Assembly (NCBI GenBank): GCA_017937485.1
Contig: JAGBDN010000013.1
Location: 48,048-112,047 of the forward strand
From: Thermoguttaceae bacterium
GTDB lineage: Bacteria; Planctomycetota; Planctomycetia; Pirellulales; Thermoguttaceae
DNA length: 64,000 bases
Reading direction: 5' to 3'
The position numbers and the translations under genes were made by a program. Positions 16,246-24,539 of the stretch are shown piece after piece; the first letter of the stretch is position 1, and every line of letters begins with the position of its first letter. The notes under the pieces were generated by a model. That model did not search any database, was not told the DNA's origin, and saw only the letters and a program-made list of their open reading frames with translations.

Positions 16246-18489
16246 TCAGTAATTTTCGCGCGGTTCGGCGAACACCGTCGGCCAAAGCGAATCGCCGAAG
16301 TAAAATTGGGCGGCGAGAATCGCTCGTTTGGCCGGGTCGCGCTCGCGGTCGCCGAGTTCGCGATTGGCGGCGCGAATCGCTTCGTTGTTAAAACTTTCCG
16401 GCTGAAGGAGCGTCATGCATTGGTTGAAGCGTTCGTGAATCGCCGGATCGATATCGACGTTCTTCGGCGGTTCCCAACGTTCGTCTTTGGGACGTTCGAA
16501 GATTTGCGGGAAATGAACGCGCAGGAGGATCGCTTCTTGGAGGACGCGAGGAATTCGACGTTGCGACGCGTCGGCGAGGGCGGCTTTTTCGGCGAGGTAA
16601 GCGTCGAAATGTCGGGCGAACGTCGGGAGATCGCGCATCAAGAGGAGGGTGGCGAGGCGGGTTTCGCGTTCGCGGAGCGGCAACGGCGCGAGGTCGTCCA
16701 TTTGAACGAGTTGGAAGCGAACGTGGTCGACGCAACGGCTTGTCGCGAAATCGTCGAATCGCGGTTTTTGCGCGCGAACGGCGGCGAACGACGCGTCGAG
16801 TTCGGCGAGACGTTCGTCGGAGAGCGGCGCTTGACGCAGGTAGGGCGTAAACGACGACGTTTCGGCGCTTCGAGCGTTTAGGTAAGCCGCCAATTCCTCC
16901 GCTTTTTTCCGATGGAAGAGCGTTCCTTGGAGGCGGTAAAGGTAGCGTTCGGCGACGGCGCGGCGGTCTTCGGCGACGTTGCAAAGGGCGAGCGTGAAGG
17001 CGGCCCAAGCGCTCCGTTCGCGTTTGACGACGTAATTATTCGACGCGACGCGCATCGCCGGATTGACGGCGCCGAACTCGTAAAGGAGGCGGTCGCCGGT
17101 CATGCAGAACGTCGTCGTTTGGTAGTGTTGCAGCGGGCGCGTCGGCGTAAGCGGGCGCAAATAAAGTTCGTCGGCGAGGCGGCCGAGTCGCGACTGCGCC
17201 AAAACGCGGGCGGTAATCGTCGGGTTCGACGGCGTCGCGACCGTCGCTTCGAGTCGAACGATTTCTTCCCAATCTTCGCGGTCGAGCGCTCGGGCGATTC
17301 CGCAAAGCGCCGCGAAATCCGGCGTGTAAAAGGAGACGCGGACGACGACGAGCGCGAGCGTCAGGAGCGCGAGGGCGGAAATCGTCGCCGTCGAGTCGAG
17401 CGAAAACGCTGGGCGCGCGGTTTGGGCGTTTTGCGGCGTTTCGGGCGTTTGCGCTTTTGCGGCTCTTTTCGACTTTTGCGTCGAGCGTTTCGCCGACGTC
17501 GGTTTTAACGGTCGTTTCGGTTGTTCCGCTTGCTTTGTTTGTTCCGGTTGGACGGCTTTCGGGGAACGACGTTCAACGGTTCGGCGGAGCGCGTCGAGGA
17601 CGGCGACCGCGACGAAGAAAGCGAGAATCGCGCCGAGGTACGCGGCGTAAATTTGGTCGGTCGCCGTGTCGCGTTGCGAAACGGTCTCTTCGGTCAAACC
17701 GGCGACGTAAAGGGCGCCGAGACTCCGCGCGGTTCCGGAGAAGAGCGGCCAATAAAGCGTCGGGACGACGAGCGTCCAAAGGGCGAGAAGCGCGAGGCGT
17801 TTGCGGCGTTTGGCGTCGGTTTTGACGGTCTTGGCGATTTTAACGGTTGCGCTTGCGTCGGCGGGGCGCGTCGCTTCTTTGAGGAGGCAAAGCGCCGCCG
17901 CGAGGAGCGCGAAGACGCCGAAAATCGGGAAGCAGACCGCGACGCCGAGCGTCAAAAACGCCGCTCGACCGCGTTCCGATTTCAGCGCGTCGAAAATCAA
18001 CGCGAAAAGCAAAACGAACGAATATTGAAAAACGAAACTAAAAAGGAACGCGACGTCGAAATATTCGAAAATGTAATAGCCGACTTCGGTGATTTGGAGC
18101 GCGAGGAGCGCCGACGGAACGAACGACAGCGGAAAGAGCCGCCCGGTTAATCGGAATAATCGCTCCGTTCCGAATTGAACGAACGCTAAAAATCCGGCTA
18201 AAATCGCCGCGCCGAGCGCCGGGTAATAGAAAAATTGAACGAAAAACGCCGACAAACGCAACGAAAGCTCCGCCGGGCGAATCGCGTCCGTCAAAAACGA
18301 CCAACGCCAAAGGAACAGATCGCAACCCTGCGCGACGTAAAGGAAGTCGCCGTAACGAACGCCCCAAAACCAAACGAAAAAGAGAGAAAACGCGAGGCGC
18401 GCGGCGAACGGAAAGGAAACGAAACGTCGGCGCGAGTCGGCGGACGTCGGCGAAGGCGAAGCGGGAAGCGGAGCGGAAGTCGGCGACAT
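16246..18489 (-). CDS. large multi-pass membrane protein (DUF6057-like)
   Basis: A 747-residue protein. The N-terminal 400 residues hold about ten hydrophobic segments, such as LAFSLFFVWFWGVRYGDFLY, ALGAAILAGFLAFVQFG and VFQYSFVLLFALIFDAL. A Lys/Pro/Gln-rich cytoplasmic linker (about residues 320-370) comes before the last membrane segments. The C-terminal half is soluble and helical with TPR-like features. The layout, with an aromatic-rich first segment and a large soluble tail, resembles the DUF6057 family as I recall it, which has no known function; this match is tentative. The ATG at 18489 has AAGGAA upstream. Confidence 0.7.
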   Translation of the reverse strand: MSPTSAPLPASPSPTSADSRRRFVSFPFAARLAFSLFFVWFWGVRYGDFLYVAQGCDLFLWRWSFLTDAIRPAELSLRLSAFFVQFFYYPALGAAILAGFLAFVQFGTERLFRLTGRLFPLSFVPSALLALQITEVGYYIFEYFDVAFLFSFVFQYSFVLLFALIFDALKSERGRAAFLTLGVAVCFPIFGVFALLAAALCLLKEATRPADASATVKIAKTVKTDAKRRKRLALLALWTLVVPTLYWPLFSGTARSLGALYVAGLTEETVSQRDTATDQIYAAYLGAILAFFVAVAVLDALRRTVERRSPKAVQPEQTKQAEQPKRPLKPTSAKRSTQKSKRAAKAQTPETPQNAQTARPAFSLDSTATISALALLTLALVVVRVSFYTPDFAALCGIARALDREDWEEIVRLEATVATPSNPTITARVLAQSRLGRLADELYLRPLTPTRPLQHYQTTTFCMTGDRLLYEFGAVNPAMRVASNNYVVKRERSAWAAFTLALCNVAEDRRAVAERYLYRLQGTLFHRKKAEELAAYLNARSAETSSFTPYLRQAPLSDERLAELDASFAAVRAQKPRFDDFATSRCVDHVRFQLVQMDDLAPLPLRERETRLATLLLMRDLPTFARHFDAYLAEKAALADASQRRIPRVLQEAILLRVHFPQIFERPKDERWEPPKNVDIDPAIHERFNQCMTLLQPESFNNEAIRAANRELGDRERDPAKRAILAAQFYFGDSLWPTVFAEPRENY

Positions 18490-18583
18490 AGCGGGATTCC
18501 TTGCGTCTTTGCGGTCGGAGAAGGGCAACGAAGCGCGGCGGCGACGAGAATGGGAAGCGTCGAGCCGATATTAAAGAAAACGA

Positions 18584-18622
18584 CCCGACTTCGACGCTCC
18601 CGAGGAAACGTCGAAAGTCGGG
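18584..18622 (-). terminator. terminator after the lipoprotein gene
   Basis: CCCGACTTCGACG (18584-18596) pairs with CGTCGAAAGTCGGG (18609-18622), with one bulged base. In the minus direction a T-rich run follows (complement of AAAGAAAA at 18573-18580). Confidence 0.7.
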
Positions 18623-18673
18623 ACAAACGTTAGCGACGCGAGGTCGCCGATTGAATTTCGCGCGGAAACGAAA

Positions 18674-19168
18674 TCATTCTTCGCTCGAAAGCTCGATTTT
18701 GAGGTCTTTCGCGCCGCCTTCCGGAAGGCTGAGCGTCAAACCGGACGTGTCGGCGTTTTTGTAGTATTCCGGAATATCGGAAACGGCGGTCGGTTCCGGA
18801 CGGTTGCCGAAGAGTTCTTTGTGGCTTTTGCCGCCGCTTTCGTTGATCAATTGTTGTTCTTCTTCGGTGTAAGCGTCTTCCCAGTGGGATTTCGTAACGG
18901 TAACTTTATATTCGCCCGGCGCGACGCCGTCGCCCGCTTGGAGCGTTTGGAAGGCGAATTTGCCTTTGTCGTCCGACATAGCGCCCGCGCCGCGGGGGCC
19001 GACCGTCGTCGGAACCAAGGTGATCGAGGCGCCGGCGAGCGGTTCGCCGTCGAGCGTAACGACGCCGGAGTAGTTTTCGAGGCCGTCGAGTTTCGCGCCG
19101 CCGCCGCAACCGGTCGAGACAAGGAGAACCGCGCAGCAAGCGAGAGCAAGAGAAAGCAGTTTTTTCAT
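18674..19168 (-). CDS. carboxypeptidase-regulatory-like lipoprotein
   Basis: A 164-residue protein with a lipoprotein signal (MKKLLSLALACCAVLLVSTG then CGGG; the lipobox is V-S-T-G-C). The mature part has a beta-sandwich pattern: YSGVVTLDGEPLAGASITLVP, then DDKGKFAFQTLQAGDGVAPGEYKVTVTK, which resembles a carboxypeptidase regulatory-like domain. Planctomycete genomes repeatedly pair such lipoproteins with DUF1559 proteins, as here; the role is unknown. The C-terminal strands include ADTSGLTLSLPEGGAKDLKI, which a decayed copy at 20837-21189 also retains. Confidence 0.85.
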   Translation of the reverse strand: MKKLLSLALACCAVLLVSTGCGGGAKLDGLENYSGVVTLDGEPLAGASITLVPTTVGPRGAGAMSDDKGKFAFQTLQAGDGVAPGEYKVTVTKSHWEDAYTEEEQQLINESGGKSHKELFGNRPEPTAVSDIPEYYKNADTSGLTLSLPEGGAKDLKIELSSEE

Positions 19169-19212
19169 TTCGCGTCCTTTCGGATAAGATTTGCGAGGTT
19201 GAGTTTGTCGTT

Positions 19213-19218
19213 ATTATA
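19213..19218 (-). promoter_or_regulatory. candidate -10 element for the lipoprotein gene
   Basis: On the minus strand this reads TATAAT, 45 bases upstream of the start codon. No good -35 is visible at the expected spacing, so only the -10 is supported. Confidence 0.45.
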
Positions 19219-19251
19219 CGACGCGCTCCGTTTTAGGGAAGGGCCGGCTTT

Positions 19252-19284
19252 AAAAAAAGGGCGCTCCGACGGTTGGGAACGCCC
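19252..19284 (-). terminator. terminator after the first DUF1559 gene
   Basis: GGGCG (19259-19263) pairs with CGCCC (19280-19284), with CC/GG pairs inside. On the minus strand it is followed by TTTTTTT (complement of 19252-19258). It separates the DUF1559 gene from its lipoprotein partner. Confidence 0.6.
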
Positions 19285-19342
19285 GGTTTTAACGGTTAAA
19301 CAAGTTAAAAGGCTTTAACTCGTTCAGTCGACGTCGGTCGGA

Positions 19343-20494
19343 TCAGTCGACGTCGGTTTCGCCGCCGTCGCGGGAACCGAGCGCGCCCCAAACGCCGAAG
19401 TTCGATTTGCCGGAGCGTTTGCAGAGCCCGGTGTTGTCGCCGATCGTCGAGCCGGTCAGGTTGCCGCAGTCGATCGTTTCGCTGATGAAGCGGACGGAGC
19501 CGTCGACCATCCCGACGTTGACGCCGCCGGAGTGGTTCGAGGTTGCCGAAAGGATGCGGACGCTGACGCCGTCGTCGCCGACGCCGCCGACCGAGCAGTT
19601 CGGGGAGTTCGGCGGGAGAATCGTGCAGAAAGCGCTGAACGGAAGTTGGCCGTCGCCCCAACGCTTGCCGCGCGCTTGGTAGACGGTGACGCCGCTCGCG
19701 TAGGACGTCGTGTCGCCCTTGAGGTTGAGGCAAGCTTGCGGGTTGAAACCGCTAAGTTCGCAGGAGTTGTGGCCGGTTCCGGCGCCGAAAACGTCGCTGC
19801 GGCTGCAGGCTTGACCGTTTTTGAACGTCGTAGCGCCGTTGACGGCGACGACCGTTTCGCTGACGAGCGCGGTGTTCGACGTGCCGTCGGTGATCGAGGC
19901 GAGCGGCGTCCAAGTTTTCGGTTGGAGCGCGCCGCGAGCGTAGTCGGTGCGACCGGAGGCGCCGTTGACCCAACCCCATGATTCGGTTTTCGGACAGTAG
20001 TCGCCGTAGCTGCAGACGTAGCTGGCCGGGTAGTAGCCGTCGATGAGCGACTTGACGCCGCCGTCGGACGGGCATTGGTAGCCGTCGATCCGGATTTCTT
20101 TCAGATCGGCGCCCGATTCCCAAAACTTAACGCCGTCCTTCATGTACTTCATCGCGAGTTCGTAGGTCGCCGCTTGCTCGACGTAAGGGAGCAGGAAGAC
20201 GCGGAAACCGTATTCGCGGGTCGTGCCCGTGCCCGGGACGGCGCCCCAGCAGTCTTGCGCGAGCGGGAGCGTGTCGGCGTTCGCGTCGACGTAGCTCATC
20301 GTCGCGAGCGCGATTTGTTTGACGTTGTTCGTGCATTGCATACGACGGGCGGCTTCGCGGGCCGCTTGAACCGCCGGAAGGAGCAAGCCGATCAAAATGC
20401 CGATGATGGCGATAACGACGAGGAGTTCGACGAGCGTAAAACCCGCTTTGCGCGAATTCCCCCCGCCCCCCAGTTTAACGTAAGCGTTTAACAT
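19343..20494 (-). CDS. DUF1559 pseudopilin-like protein
   Basis: A 383-residue protein. The N-terminus has a type IV pilin/type II secretion prepilin motif, RKAGFTLVELLVVIAIIGIL, with cleavage expected between G and F. It is followed by the DUF1559 start AAREAARRMQCTNNVKQI. The C-terminus carries the family HSGGVNVGMVDGSVRFI signature. Such proteins are abundant in planctomycetes, probably surface or pseudopilus components, without a demonstrated function. It is paired with the lipoprotein at 18674-19168. Confidence 0.93.
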   Translation of the reverse strand: MLNAYVKLGGGGNSRKAGFTLVELLVVIAIIGILIGLLLPAVQAAREAARRMQCTNNVKQIALATMSYVDANADTLPLAQDCWGAVPGTGTTREYGFRVFLLPYVEQAATYELAMKYMKDGVKFWESGADLKEIRIDGYQCPSDGGVKSLIDGYYPASYVCSYGDYCPKTESWGWVNGASGRTDYARGALQPKTWTPLASITDGTSNTALVSETVVAVNGATTFKNGQACSRSDVFGAGTGHNSCELSGFNPQACLNLKGDTTSYASGVTVYQARGKRWGDGQLPFSAFCTILPPNSPNCSVGGVGDDGVSVRILSATSNHSGGVNVGMVDGSVRFISETIDCGNLTGSTIGDNTGLCKRSGKSNFGVWGALGSRDGGETDVD

Positions 20495-20602
20495 AGTTTT
20501 GCCTCGGGTGGTGGAATTAAGTGAAATTTAAGAATTTTAACGAAGATGCGCGTCGCGAAGAGGTCAACGGGAAACCGAACGGCGCGACCTCTCCTAAAAC
20601 AT

Positions 20603-20631
20603 AGTTTAAACTAATTTTCTAATTTTTGCAA
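20603..20631 (-). promoter_or_regulatory. sigma70-type promoter for the first DUF1559 gene
   Basis: On the minus strand: TTGCAA (20626-20631), a 17-base spacer, TAAACT (20603-20608). The region is notably AT-rich compared with its surroundings and is about 110 bases upstream of the start codon. Confidence 0.6.
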
Positions 20632-20836
20632 GAGGAGGCGCGAAGATTTTCGATCCTTTTACGTCGCGCGGCTTTGGAAATTAGAAGCGTCGCGTTTTAC
20701 GACGGGCGGCGTCGGCGAACGGACGAGGGTAACGCGTTTTGTTAACGGAAGAACGAAAAGCGACGATCGTTCCGACGCCGCGTCGGGAGGCGGACGCGGC
20801 GTTGGAGCGGGAAAGCGAGTTTAACGGGAGCGGCGG

Positions 20837-21189
20837 TTATTGAGCGCGGCTCGTCAATTCGATTTTAAGGTTTTGCGCGCCTCCGTCCGGAAGAACGAGC
20901 GTCAACCCGGAGGTTTCGGGGCCGAGCGTAACGCTCCGGAAGGACGGAAACGACGGTCGGTTCCGGGCGGTTCGGGAAGAGTTCCGCGCGAGTTTCGCCT
21001 CCCGAGCGAGCGAGAAAAGCGTTTTTCTCAGGCTTGTAAACGTCTTTAACGCGATATTTAGCGACCGCGACGCGGCGGACGCCCGGTTTGCGGGCGGAAC
21101 CGTCGACCGTCGTCGAAATCCGCGCGATTTGCGCGTCGGCGAACGCTCGAACGTCGAGCGTCGCGGCCCCGACCGGCGGAAGAAGGTTT
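20837..21189 (-). pseudogene. decayed copy of the DUF1559-partner lipoprotein
   Basis: This lies directly downstream of the second DUF1559 gene. Its minus-strand translation matches the C-terminal half of the lipoprotein at 18674-19168. One frame gives RSGGETRAELFPNRPEPTVVS, matching ESGGKSHKELFGNRPEPTAVS. A second frame, shifted by one base near 20920, gives ETSGLTLVLPDGGAQNLKIE, matching DTSGLTLSLPEGGAKDLKIE, and ends at a stop at 20837. The signal peptide and lipobox are absent and no start codon with a ribosome-binding site is seen, so this is a remnant with at least one frameshift. Confidence 0.75.
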
Positions 21190-22434
21190 TTAGGGCAAAG
21201 AACGGGCGGACGGCGTCGTAACGAGCGTGATATTATCGTTGGAGAGGACGTCGGTTTCGCCGCCGAAGCGAGAGCCGAGCGCGCCCCAAACGCCGAACGG
21301 CGACTTGCCGGAAGCGACGCAACGCGGCTCGGCGGGAGCGAACGATTCGTCGAGGTAAAACGATTCGTCGAGGGTCAAGCGTCCGCAGTCGATTTCGTCG
21401 CTAACGAAGCGGACGGCGCCGTCGACGAACGCGACGTTGACCCCGCCCGAGTGCGCGGACGACGCCGAGAGAAGTTGAACGTTCGCGCCGTCGTCGCCGA
21501 CTTGGCCGAGCGCGCAGTTCGGCGAGTTCGGCGGAAGAATCGTCGAAAACGCGGCGAACGGAAGGCGACCGTCCCCCCAGCGCTTGCCGCGCGCTTGGTC
21601 GACGACGACTCCGTCGAGGAAGACGCCCGAACCGTCTTCGGCGGCGAGATCGAGGCAAATTTTCGGATTGAAGCCGGGACGTTCGCAAGAGTCGCGGTCG
21701 GGCCCGGCGGCGAAAACGTCGGCGCGTTCGACCGCGAGACCGTTGCGGAACGTTCGAGCGTTCGGAACGGCGACGAGCGTTTCGCTAAAGAGCGCGGTGT
21801 TCGAGGTTCCGTCGAGAACGTCGACGACGCCGGACCAAATTTTCGGCTGAATCGCGCCGCGGGAACCGTTGCGGAATAGGCGAGAGTTTCGGGCGACGAC
21901 GTCCTTGTCGGCGCCGAAGCGCGCGGCCTCGGCGTAAGTTTCGGCGTTCCAAGGTTCGACTTTCGGGCAATAATCGCCGTAACAGGCGACGTAACTGGCC
22001 GGTGCGCAACCGTTTAAAACGGTTTGAGCGCCGGAGTCGGCCGGGCAAGCGTAAAAGTCGAAACGCTTTTCGCGCAGATCGGCGCCGGTTTCGCCGAAAC
22101 GAACGCCGTCGACTCGGTAGCGCGTCGCGACGCCGTAAGTCGCCGTTTCGCCGAGGTAAGGAAGGAGCGCGACGCGGAAGCCGTAATCGAGGTCGTTTCC
22201 GTCTTGCCCGATCGGGTGCGCGCCGTTTGCGTCGTGGTAAGCCTGAACGCCGAGCGCGAGGCGCTTCAAGGCGTCGGCGCATTGTTCGCGACGCGCGGCG
22301 GCCCGCGACTGCAAAACCGTCGGCGTTAGGAGGGAAAGCGTTAGGAACGCGAACGCGACGACGGCGAGGAAGTCGGCGAGGGCGAAACCGTCGCGGCGCA
22401 AGTCGTTTTGCTTTGGCGAGTTGGCGACGAACAT
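21190..22434 (-). CDS. divergent DUF1559 protein with degenerate prepilin motif
   Basis: A 414-residue paralog of the protein at 19343-20494. It keeps the central YACPADSG and YVACYGDYCPK segments and the C-terminal HSGGVNVAFVDGAVRFV signature. The N-terminal prepilin motif is altered: DGFALADFLAVVAFAFL replaces GFTLVELLVVIAIIG, and the conserved Glu at position +5 is replaced. This may block pilin-type processing or assembly. Its lipoprotein partner downstream is decayed, so this locus may itself be losing function, though the reading frame is intact. Confidence 0.88.
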   Translation of the reverse strand: MFVANSPKQNDLRRDGFALADFLAVVAFAFLTLSLLTPTVLQSRAAARREQCADALKRLALGVQAYHDANGAHPIGQDGNDLDYGFRVALLPYLGETATYGVATRYRVDGVRFGETGADLREKRFDFYACPADSGAQTVLNGCAPASYVACYGDYCPKVEPWNAETYAEAARFGADKDVVARNSRLFRNGSRGAIQPKIWSGVVDVLDGTSNTALFSETLVAVPNARTFRNGLAVERADVFAAGPDRDSCERPGFNPKICLDLAAEDGSGVFLDGVVVDQARGKRWGDGRLPFAAFSTILPPNSPNCALGQVGDDGANVQLLSASSAHSGGVNVAFVDGAVRFVSDEIDCGRLTLDESFYLDESFAPAEPRCVASGKSPFGVWGALGSRFGGETDVLSNDNITLVTTPSARSLP

Positions 22435-22471
22435 AAAGATTCTCCTTGGCGTTTTAGAATAAGGGGAAAAA

Positions 22472-22504
22472 CGCCGCGTCGAGGAAAATTACTCCGACGC
22501 GACG
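22472..22504 (-). terminator. hairpin between lpxK and the second DUF1559 gene
   Basis: A G-U-containing stem of about 13 bp (CGCCGCGTCGAGG with CTCCGACGCGACG). In the minus direction it is followed by a T-run (complement of AAAAA near 22467-22472). It could terminate lpxK transcripts, but it also lies downstream of the DUF1559 promoter at 22548-22576, inside that gene's leader. Confidence 0.5.
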
Positions 22505-22547
22505 TCGAGTCGAAAACGGGACGTTATCCCGCGTCGCTTCGTTAACT

Positions 22548-22576
22548 ATTGTAATGCGACAAGGCGACGTTGGCAA
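22548..22576 (-). promoter_or_regulatory. sigma70-type promoter for the second DUF1559 gene
   Basis: On the minus strand: TTGCCA (22571-22576), exactly 17 bases, then TACAAT (22548-22553). The predicted leader of about 105 bases contains the hairpin at 22472-22504. Confidence 0.65.
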
Positions 22577-22626
22577 GGGGTTTCGGAGAGTTTTTTGGGA
22601 AAAAGAAACGCCTCGGTCGACGACGC

Positions 22627-23904
22627 TTAGCGTTCGCGGCGCGTTGTAAAGCGTTCGGCGAGGAGGGCGCGCAACGACGCTTCGCCGCTCAAAAACTCGA
22701 CGCCGATTCCGAGCGCGAAAACGGGGCGTCCGACCGACGTCGGTTTGGGGATTTTGACGAAATCTTTAGCCGTCGTCAAGATCGCGTCCGCGTCGATTCG
22801 TTCCGCTTCCGACGCCAACGACGCGAAGTCGTTTGCGGAGTAAGCGCAATGGTCGGGAAACGCGACGAACGCCGTCGGCGTTAAGCCGTTGGTTTCGAGC
22901 GTTTTGCGGAACCCGTTTGGCGCGCCCAAACCGCAAAAGGCGAGAAAACGGGCGCCGCGCCGCGTTGCGAGCCAAGTCGCGAAGTTTTCGCGAACGAGGC
23001 CGGGCGGGCAAGGGGGCGAAAACGACGCGGCGTCGGCGTTCGCGGCGTCGGAAATCTCGGCGGCGTCGGCGTCGCGTCGCGAGAAGACGAAACGGGGAAT
23101 TTGCGCGATTTCGGCGAAGAGCGCGTTCGGATTGAAGCGTTCGACTTGGGCGCGAATCGCTTGGCGGCGTTCGACGGGAACGAGGTCGGCGCGGTTGAGC
23201 AAAACGACGTCGGCGCGAGCGAGTCCGGCGAGCGGTTCGCGGAGAAACCCGGACGGGAAGACGCGACCGCCGCCGAACGGATTGAGCGCGTCGAGGAGAA
23301 CGACGTCGAGGTCGCGCTTGATTCGGCGGTGTTGGAAGGCGTCGTCGAGGAGCAAAACGTCGACGTCGGGACGCGCTTCGACGAGCGCGGCGGCGACTTC
23401 GGCGCGTTTGGAGCCGAGAAAATGCGGGGTCGACGGGAACCGGAGCGCAAGCTCGCGCGCTTCGTCGTTAAAACGCTGATATTGTTCGAAGCGGAGCGGG
23501 GCGGCTTTCGGCGTTTGCGGCGCCGCGTCGCTTGGCGCGGTCGGGGAAGCGGAAGGCGTTTGAGCGGCGTCGACGCGGGCGAAGACTTCGCGTTGGCGTT
23601 CCGCTTGGTAACCCCGGCTGATAAAAGCGGGCGTTTGCGCGTTTTGGATAAAATAATCGGCGAGCCAACCGACGAACGGCGTTTTGCCGACGCCGCCGAA
23701 CGTTAGGTTGCCGACGGAAATCGTCGGACGCGGCGGTTGAGAAGCGCGGAGAACGCCGAGGTCGTAAAGGCGGTTGCGGAGCCGAACGACGCCGGAATAA
23801 GGGAGCGAAACAAGCGTCGCCGTCGAACGAAAAGCGCGGGCGGCGAAGGTTTGCGTCGAGCCGTCGACCCAGCCGCGAGCCGTTGTTTGAAACGATTTTT
23901 TCAT
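22627..23904 (-). CDS. lpxK: tetraacyldisaccharide 4'-kinase
   Basis: A 425-residue inner-membrane-associated kinase that phosphorylates the lipid A disaccharide precursor. The Walker A variant SVGNLTFGGVGKTP is at residues 63-76, followed by FISRGYQ. VDVLLLDDAFQHRRIKRDLDV and the C-terminal DAILTTAKDFVKI segment are also characteristic. Its presence indicates LPS synthesis. An extra Ala/Pro/Thr-rich stretch lies at about 105-130. The ATG at 23904 is chosen because the sequence upstream is not conserved, although no clear ribosome-binding site is seen. Confidence 0.93.
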   Translation of the reverse strand: MKKSFQTTARGWVDGSTQTFAARAFRSTATLVSLPYSGVVRLRNRLYDLGVLRASQPPRPTISVGNLTFGGVGKTPFVGWLADYFIQNAQTPAFISRGYQAERQREVFARVDAAQTPSASPTAPSDAAPQTPKAAPLRFEQYQRFNDEARELALRFPSTPHFLGSKRAEVAAALVEARPDVDVLLLDDAFQHRRIKRDLDVVLLDALNPFGGGRVFPSGFLREPLAGLARADVVLLNRADLVPVERRQAIRAQVERFNPNALFAEIAQIPRFVFSRRDADAAEISDAANADAASFSPPCPPGLVRENFATWLATRRGARFLAFCGLGAPNGFRKTLETNGLTPTAFVAFPDHCAYSANDFASLASEAERIDADAILTTAKDFVKIPKPTSVGRPVFALGIGVEFLSGEASLRALLAERFTTRRER

Positions 23905-24082
23905 TGCGTCGGTTGAAATGGGGAACGTCGCGTCGCTCCGTCGGTGGAAACGGGCGTCGCGTCGGCGGTAAATTCGAGGCGCGACAAAACGGCGGCCCGC
24001 CGAAGAGCAACGCGTCGGAAACAAGACGACGTTAAAGATTAACGCGGATTTTGTCAATATATATTAATGCGAAAACGCGAAA

Positions 24083-24313
24083 TTAAGAACGAGCGAACCC
24101 GCCGAACGCAACCGCCGGGGCCCGGTTGCGGACAAAGCGTCGAGTTTGTTCCCGTTGAGCGCGAAGGGCGGCGCTTTCGGCGATTTGAACGGAAGCGGAG
24201 CGTAAGCGCCCGGCGACCAACGGAGCGGAAACCGAGTTCGCGCGGCGGCGCGGGCCCGGAGCGCCCGGCGTCGGCGTCGGCGTCGCCGTTAAAGTTTGCG
24301 CGGTCGTTATCAT
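24083..24313 (-). CDS. hypothetical small protein, weak call
   Basis: A 76-residue frame with ATG at 24313. It starts MITTAQTLTATPTPTPGAPG and continues with an Arg/Ala-rich part (QIAESAALRAQREQTRRFV). Its codon composition is only partly like the neighbours, and no close ribosome-binding site is visible. It fills an otherwise empty 635-base divergent region. It may be non-coding. Confidence 0.2.
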   Translation of the reverse strand: MITTAQTLTATPTPTPGAPGPRRRANSVSAPLVAGRLRSASVQIAESAALRAQREQTRRFVRNRAPAVAFGGFARS

Positions 24314-24386
24314 TGCGAATTTCGGTTTCCTAGTTCGCAAACGGGAAAAATTTTCCCTTTTACGTCGGCGAGTTTCGATTCGCCGC

Positions 24387-24415
24387 TTGCCAAAACGGAA
24401 TTTTGACGTTAAAAT
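24387..24415 (+). promoter_or_regulatory. sigma70-type promoter for the ABC permease
   Basis: TTGCCA (24387-24392), exactly 17 bases, TAAAAT (24410-24415). The leader to the ATG at 24540 is about 118 bases. Confidence 0.65.
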
Positions 24416-24539
24416 ATCGATAAGGACTTTTAGCGTCGTCGGCGACGTTTCGAGGCGCGCCGCGAGCGTCGAGCTTAGACGGCGTTCGGAGCGACCGCTC
24501 TTTTTAACGATTTTTTTGATTTTGAGGAGTTTAACGATA

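Larger units (their letters stand above)
23905..24539. other. intergenic region, divergent
   Basis: The region lies between the starts of lpxK (-) and the ABC permease (+). It contains a weak 76-codon minus-strand ORF (24083-24313), an AT-rich palindrome GGGAAAAATTTTCCC at 24343-24357, and the permease promoter at 24387-24415. Confidence 0.5.

Noticed and set aside
24343..24357. The palindrome GGGAAAAATTTTCCC as a terminator
   Set aside because: It is followed by some T residues but has no room for a loop, and no gene ends here; it is more likely AT-rich promoter-region sequence.
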